Source: Vanrija pseudolonga
Taxonomy: Eukaryota; Basidiomycota; Tremellomycetes; Trichosporonales; Trichosporonaceae
DNA length: 64,000 nt
NCBI RefSeq assembly: GCF_020906515.1
Contig: NC_085854.1
Span: 1,364,001-1,428,000 of the forward strand
Direction of reading: 5' to 3'
This document shows, piece after piece, positions 59,568 to 64,000 of the stretch. The notes under the pieces are model-generated. The model saw nothing but the letters and a program-made list of their open reading frames with translations. It was not told the origin of the DNA and did not search any database. Made by a program: the position numbers and the translations under genes. Numbering within the stretch: position 1 is the stretch's first letter; every line of letters begins with the position of its first letter.

Positions 59568-60730
59568 CTAGTGCCTCCGGCCCATCGCGGCGTGCATCTT
59601 GGGGATGACGACCTTGGCCGTCGCGACGTCCTCGGAGCCAATCTCGTGCGCGGCGACAGCAGCAGCGACCTGGCCGTGGCTCGCCGCCATGGCGACATTA
59701 CACGCCGGCGAGCCCGCGTTGCCGGCCCAGAAGAGGCCCGGAGTGGGCGTGCGCGGGTCGACGCCGCCGCGGGGCGGCATGGCGGCGGGCGGCGCGTCGG
59801 GCCCGATGGGGGGCAGCGCGCCGCCGAAGCCGATGGCGCCGCCAAGCAGGCCCTCGGTGAGCCATGCCTTGGCATCACCATTGGGCTCGGACGAGTCGGG
59901 CACGACGAGCAGGTTGGCGACGGGCACAGCCTCGCGCGAGCCAAACTCGACCGAGAGGCTGTCGCCCGTGTCCTCAATGCGCTCAATCTTGTCGTTGACG
60001 ACCGTGAACCCGCGCATAGAGAGCACGTCCTCCAGTCCCCAGATACCGGCGTCCTTCGCCCCCTGCTCCGTGCTCGTGTCCATGCCGTGCGTGAAGAGGT
60101 ACTTGGCCGGATAAGGGATCGCGGCCCACACGCTGAGGATCATGCCGACGATCACCGCGTTCGGCACCTTGCCCTCGGCCGGCGGGGTGAGCAGGAAGCC
60201 CATGCGCGCGTTGGCCGTCTCGGTGCCGTGGCAGAAGATGCAGTGGAGCGCGCGGCGGCCCCATTGGGCGGCCAAGCCTGCGAGCGAGCGTCAGCGAGCG
60301 AGCGGGTGGGCTGGTGGACGAAGCACGACGACGGGCAAGCCGCAGAGCCGGCGCACTCACCTGGGATAGGGGGCAGGTTGTCTTTGACGCCAGTGGCAAG
60401 CACGACCTTGCGCGCGGTAGTCACGCGGCCGTCGGCATCCGTCGCCGTGAACCCCTTGTCGTCGCGGACGAGGTTCACAATCTTGCCCTTACGCACCTCG
60501 ATGTTGGTGTACCGCGCGAGATCGGCAGCAGCCTTGGAGCGGTACGCGGCGGGGTCGGCGCCGTCGAAGCCGGGGATCGTGTGCGACTCCTTGGCCGGCG
60601 CGTTGCGGTACACGCCTGAATCGTACAGTACCCCGGGGCGCAGGGTGCGCGCGAACATTGTCGCGGCGGACAGCCCGGCAGGCCCGCCGCCGATGACGAG
60701 GAGGTCGGTGAGGGTTGGTGCTGCGGCCAT
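59568..60730 (-). CDS. Thioredoxin-reductase-like FAD flavoprotein (CIFC type)
   Basis: Two exons (60730-60361, 60277-59568; 83-nt intron) give 359 residues of the small thioredoxin reductase-like family. FAD motif LLVIGGGPAGLSAATMFAR is at the N-terminus, ATGVKDNLPPIPG lies at the intron, and the distal FAD motif GLFWAGNAGSPACNVAMAAS is near residue 308. The redox centre is LHCIFCHGTE near 135. Bacterial-type thioredoxin reductase has CATC, and fungal GliT-like dithiol oxidases have CPYCHGYE; CIFCHGTE is closer to the second group. Between the FAD halves the NADPH-binding part is short and lacks a clear GxGxxA pattern (IVGMILSVWAAIPYPAK), so NADPH use is doubtful. It may oxidise a dithiol metabolite. 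No biosynthetic cluster surrounds it. Confidence 0.82.
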
Positions 60731-62352
60731 GGTCGTGGTGGTAGTTGTTTTGGGGTGCGGAGGTGGGCTGGTGGTGATGGTAGTGATGGCGAGGTAGATC
60801 GCGGCCAGTGCGAGTGCGAGCGCGAGGAGGAGGGAGCGGGGGCACGAAATGGTTGCTGCTGCTGGTGTGCTTGGACGTGTTGGCGGGACGTGTCTTATAT
60901 CTGTTGGAGCGATCGGGCGACGTCACACCAGCCAGGCAGGCGGGACCGATACCCACGCGCATAGCCGAGGACGCCGAGCGACCACCCCGAAGGCAGACCC
61001 GACCGATGCCGGCGGCGTCCAGCACCCTGTGCGCATGTACACGTCAACTGCACGCACGCAAACGTACATGCATGCCATCGGCTGCGTCGGCAGATGCACT
61101 CTATTGCCAAGGCCACAGGAGTACTCTAGCCCCGGAAGCGACGCCGAGGGATGATGCTAGCCCGCCAAGACTTGTTGAGTGTCCGCTCCGTGTCTCCGCG
61201 CAGAGAAAAGTGTGGGATAAGCAGCGATTGCGGTTGATAAGCCCAGGGCTAGGGGAGTCGAGTCAACCGCTACATACGATGCCGAGGCGTTCGTCGTCGG
61301 CGCTGCCGGGACTGACGCGTTCAACGGCGCTCGGCTGGCGTGGTGGCTGGTTCTCTCGGCCGCAGCTGTCGTTGGTGTTAGAGTCTGCTGTCCCCCCTCC
61401 ACCTAGCACACTGCACCACCGCTGCTTGCACACAATCTACCGTATCTCAGGCCACAGCTTCTGTCAGAGGATTTGCATCGAGACACAGTGTCGAGAGCGA
61501 GCGAGCGGGCGAGCGTTGCGTCCACGTTGTATCGTGGAGGCACCCCCCCTCGGCACCGACGGCTTCGCCACGTGGCAAGCCCGAGAGGAAGCGGGGGAGA
61601 TATGGTGGGCGTAACGGCGTCGGCGGCCTCGTCGGCGTCCGTCTCGGCGACGACTATGGCCGCGCCGCTTCTACCCCGTCCGCCCCAGATACCAGCACGT
61701 CTTTGATGACTGATAGTATTCGGAGTGGGCTCGAGGTGCCGTATCGCTGTCCCAAGGACAAGACAATCACTTCCATATGCCCTCCCGACTGCCAACTGCC
61801 CACTCGCTCCGCGTCCCAAACACACACACCGCTCACACCGCTCGCTCCGCTCGCGGCCTCGCGGCTGCACCCACCCTCGCCCACTCGCTTCGGTCGTGGG
61901 CTCGGGACTCCGCTGAGGCAACAGATGCATACACTTTTCAAATCTCTGCTCAACAAGACGCGCCCGCTCGACACGCCACACAGCCAGCGGGCACACCGAA
62001 AAGTCGTCTGTCTCTACACGGGAGATGGGTCGGGCTGCCAGACCAGCACCGGCCGTATGCTGGGTTACAGTGCGGGGTCGCTCCAAAAACGACCCACGCT
62101 GGGTATACAAATTTGAAGGGGAAAGAGGTGATTGTGGGTTTTGGGTAACAAGGTCGGCCAGCGAAAAGTCGGTCTTCCATGATGGGTTTTCTGAGGGTGT
62201 TTCCAAGCGGGCGATTCTTTTCCGAGACAAGTTGATGTGTACACGGTCGAAAGGATTAGGGGGATGCGGGGGGGAGCATTGTACAGTGCCGGAGGGCGTC
62301 GTTTGCTTACAATCCCAATTGGTAGCTCTAGGTGCTCAACGCGGTGGGAAGA
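60731..62352. other. 1.6 kb region with no supportable gene
   Basis: It lies upstream of the flavoprotein gene and downstream of the Pumilio gene on the minus strand. Long open frames exist (up to about 275 codons near 61403-62230, minus strand) but show no conserved motif, no intron-linked continuation and Arg/Ser/Cys-rich composition expected of noncoding GC-rich DNA. The part from about 62100 on is AT-richer and is probably the 3' flank of the Pumilio gene. Confidence 0.5.
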
Positions 62353-64000
62353 TTACATGAGCTGGGGGAGTTGGCCGTGACCGCCGTTGGCGGCGTACAT
62401 GTAGCCAGCGTTGGGGTCCTGCCAAAGAGGCAGGCCCTGTCCAGCGCCCGAGCGCTCGGCAGCCGCAGCGGCGGCGGCAGCGGCGACAAGGGCAGAGTCC
62501 GAGTCGGAAGGAGCGGTCGCGGGGAGGGGGTCAATGTGCGAGCCGCTCGTGTTCCAGTTGGGGGCGGGCTGTCCCGAGGGACCGCGAAGGTGGAGCCAGG
62601 GCTGTCCGTCGGGTCCAGGGGCGTGGTAGCTCATGCCGCTGTGGTTGTGGATCTCACGGCCGTGGAACGGCGCGCCAGATCCGACACCGCCAGAGACGTG
62701 GGGGCCCTGACCACCACCGGCACCACCGCGGCCGTAGCCACCAGGGCCCATGAAGGGACCGCCGGCAGCGCCGTAGACCTCGGTGAGCGCGTTGATGTGC
62801 TGGAGCTGAGGGCGACCGATGTGACGAGGGTGGTAGCCACCGGCACCAGGGTTGCGGTTGCCGTAGCCACCACGGCCACCTCCGTAGCCACCAGCTCCGG
62901 TAGCACCACCACCGCCACCACCGCCGGCACCGCCGCCGTAGTTGAACGAGGCGTCCTCACGCTGGAGCTTGGACTGGATACGCTTGCCGTAGGGGGTGTT
63001 GCGGATCGAAGGGAGAATGGGGCGGATGCACTCGACGAGCTGGGGTCATGTCAGCACACATGTGTCAAACTGTTAACACGCCTCGACTCACAACCATGCG
63101 CTGGCCAATCTCGCAGTAGTCGAGGATGGTCTGGATGACGTAGTTGCCGTACGAGTCGCGGAGGAGCTTCTCAAGACGAGAGCGGTTGAGCACCTCGCTG
63201 ACAAGCACCTTGCGGATCTCGGGGTCGGCAACACGGATACACTTTTCTACAACATTGGACGAGAACCTGGGAGCGCGTTAGTCTTGTGCGAGCTAAGAGT
63301 CGTGCCAACTCACTTTTGCACAGACAAGCTGCAGACGTTGCCGATAAAGGTGCGGATGAGAGGCTCGGAGAAGCGAGCGTCGTTGAGGTCGAGAATATAC
63401 TGGATCACGTAGTTGCCGAAGGGGTCCTGAACAAGATACAGCGAGTTGAAGATGATTTCCGTTACAAGCTGGAGACGCTGAGCGGGCGACGCGTGGTCGA
63501 TGGAACGCTGCAGCACACAGCAACCGTGGCGGTGGGTGGCAACCTCAATGAGGTTTTGAGCAATGGCGTTGTAAATGAATTGGTTGTCCTCGGGAATGAG
63601 CTTGTTGAGGCACTTTTGGATGACATGATTTCCGTTGAGATCTTTGATGAGGGCCACAACATTGACGCTGAGGGCGTAGATGAGGGTGCGAATCTGCTTG
63701 GGCTGACGGGGCTGGGCGAGGAAGTCGACCATCTTCTGGACGGCACGCGTGCCGTGCATGTTGAGCGAGATGCCGACTAAGTCGTTGGAGACCGAGTCAA
63801 TGATAGCCGAACGCTGCTCCTCGGTCGCATGCTCGAGCAGCTTCTGGCAGAGGTAGTTGCCAAAGGGGTCGATCATGAGCTCGGGGAAGTGGCCGTACGT
63901 CTCACGGAAGATCATGTCGCGGTGGGTCGGGTCACCCTCCTCGAGCTTCTTCTGGAGGTAGCGGCAGCCGTGCTGGTCCTTGCACAGGCTGAGGATCTCG
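62353..64000 (-). CDS. Pumilio/PUF-family RNA-binding protein, Puf4-like (3' part, partial)
   Basis: It binds short UGUA-type motifs in mRNA 3' UTRs and controls their decay or translation in the cytoplasm. The gene enters the window at 64000. Exons seen are 64000-63314, 63266-63092 and 63039-62353. Successive PUM repeats are visible: CKDQHGCRYLQ, DPFGNYLCQKLLE, NMHGTRAVQKM, DLNGNHVIQKC, THRHGCCVLQRS, DPFGNYVIQYIL, FSSNVVEKCI and DSYGNYVIQTIL, ending RNTPYGKRIQSKLQRED. The HGCR..Q and HRHGCCVLQR repeats are as in yeast Puf4. A Gly-rich tail with GYGGGRGGYGNRNPG sequence (RGG-like) and an Ala run follows. The N-terminal part is outside the window. Confidence 0.93.

Noticed and set aside
61403-62230. 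A 275-codon minus-strand frame as a gene
   Set aside because: No conserved motif, odd Arg/Ser/Cys composition, and part of it covers what should be the 3' flank of the Pumilio gene.

Overview
The window is nuclear DNA of a GC-rich basidiomycete fungus. Genes are close together, on both strands, and cut by many short GT-AG introns (mostly 35-60 nt) with CTAAC or CTGAC branch sites just before the acceptor. The gene set (fungal N-acetylglutamate synthase, sterol glucosyltransferase, Nic96, twin-CX9C NDUFB7) and the intron style suggest a Tremellomycete yeast, perhaps Trichosporonales. That placement is inference. No prokaryotic, viral or plasmid genes were seen. Exon joins were read by eye from frame continuity, splice sites and family motifs.

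Layout. 1-12 kb: the 3' end of ERG2, POP5 (RNase P/MRP), an intron-rich RecQ helicase (-), ATG26 sterol glucosyltransferase (+) and the complex I subunit NDUFB7 (-). 12-24 kb: a large unrecognised low-complexity protein (-), a 4 kb stretch with no supportable gene, and a second RecQ helicase of Sgs1/BLM type (-). 24-33 kb: a mitochondrial MidA/DUF185 methyltransferase (+), an unrecognised membrane protein whose ATG is split by an intron (-), convergent ARG4 (+) and N-acetylglutamate synthase (-), and NEDD8/Rub1 (-). 33-45 kb: an unrecognised disordered protein (+), PRMT5 (-), a Zrc1-type zinc transporter (+) and a Sec2-like exchange factor (-). 45-48 kb: three tandem genes for very small cysteine-rich proteins (+), then a 1.7 kb gap. 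49-64 kb: mitochondrial glycerol-3-phosphate dehydrogenase with a C-terminal EF-hand region (+), NIC96 (-), SEC4 (+), mitochondrial ribosomal protein uL30m (-) divergent from ARG3 (+), a thioredoxin-reductase-like flavoprotein (-), and the 3' part of a Puf4-like Pumilio gene (-) that runs off the end.

How the genes relate. Three arginine pathway enzymes lie in the window: N-acetylglutamate synthase, ornithine carbamoyltransferase and argininosuccinate lyase. All three have a CGACTCGGC-type element about 100-145 bp upstream of the ATG. ERG2 and ATG26 both act on sterols. The Sec2-like factor and Sec4 should be partners in exocytosis. Many products are mitochondrial (NDUFB7, the methyltransferase, the three arginine enzymes or at least two of them, GUT2, uL30m). 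The most unusual items are the cysteine-rich tandem array, the intron-split start codon, the shared arginine promoter motif and the 13-nt exon in SEC4.
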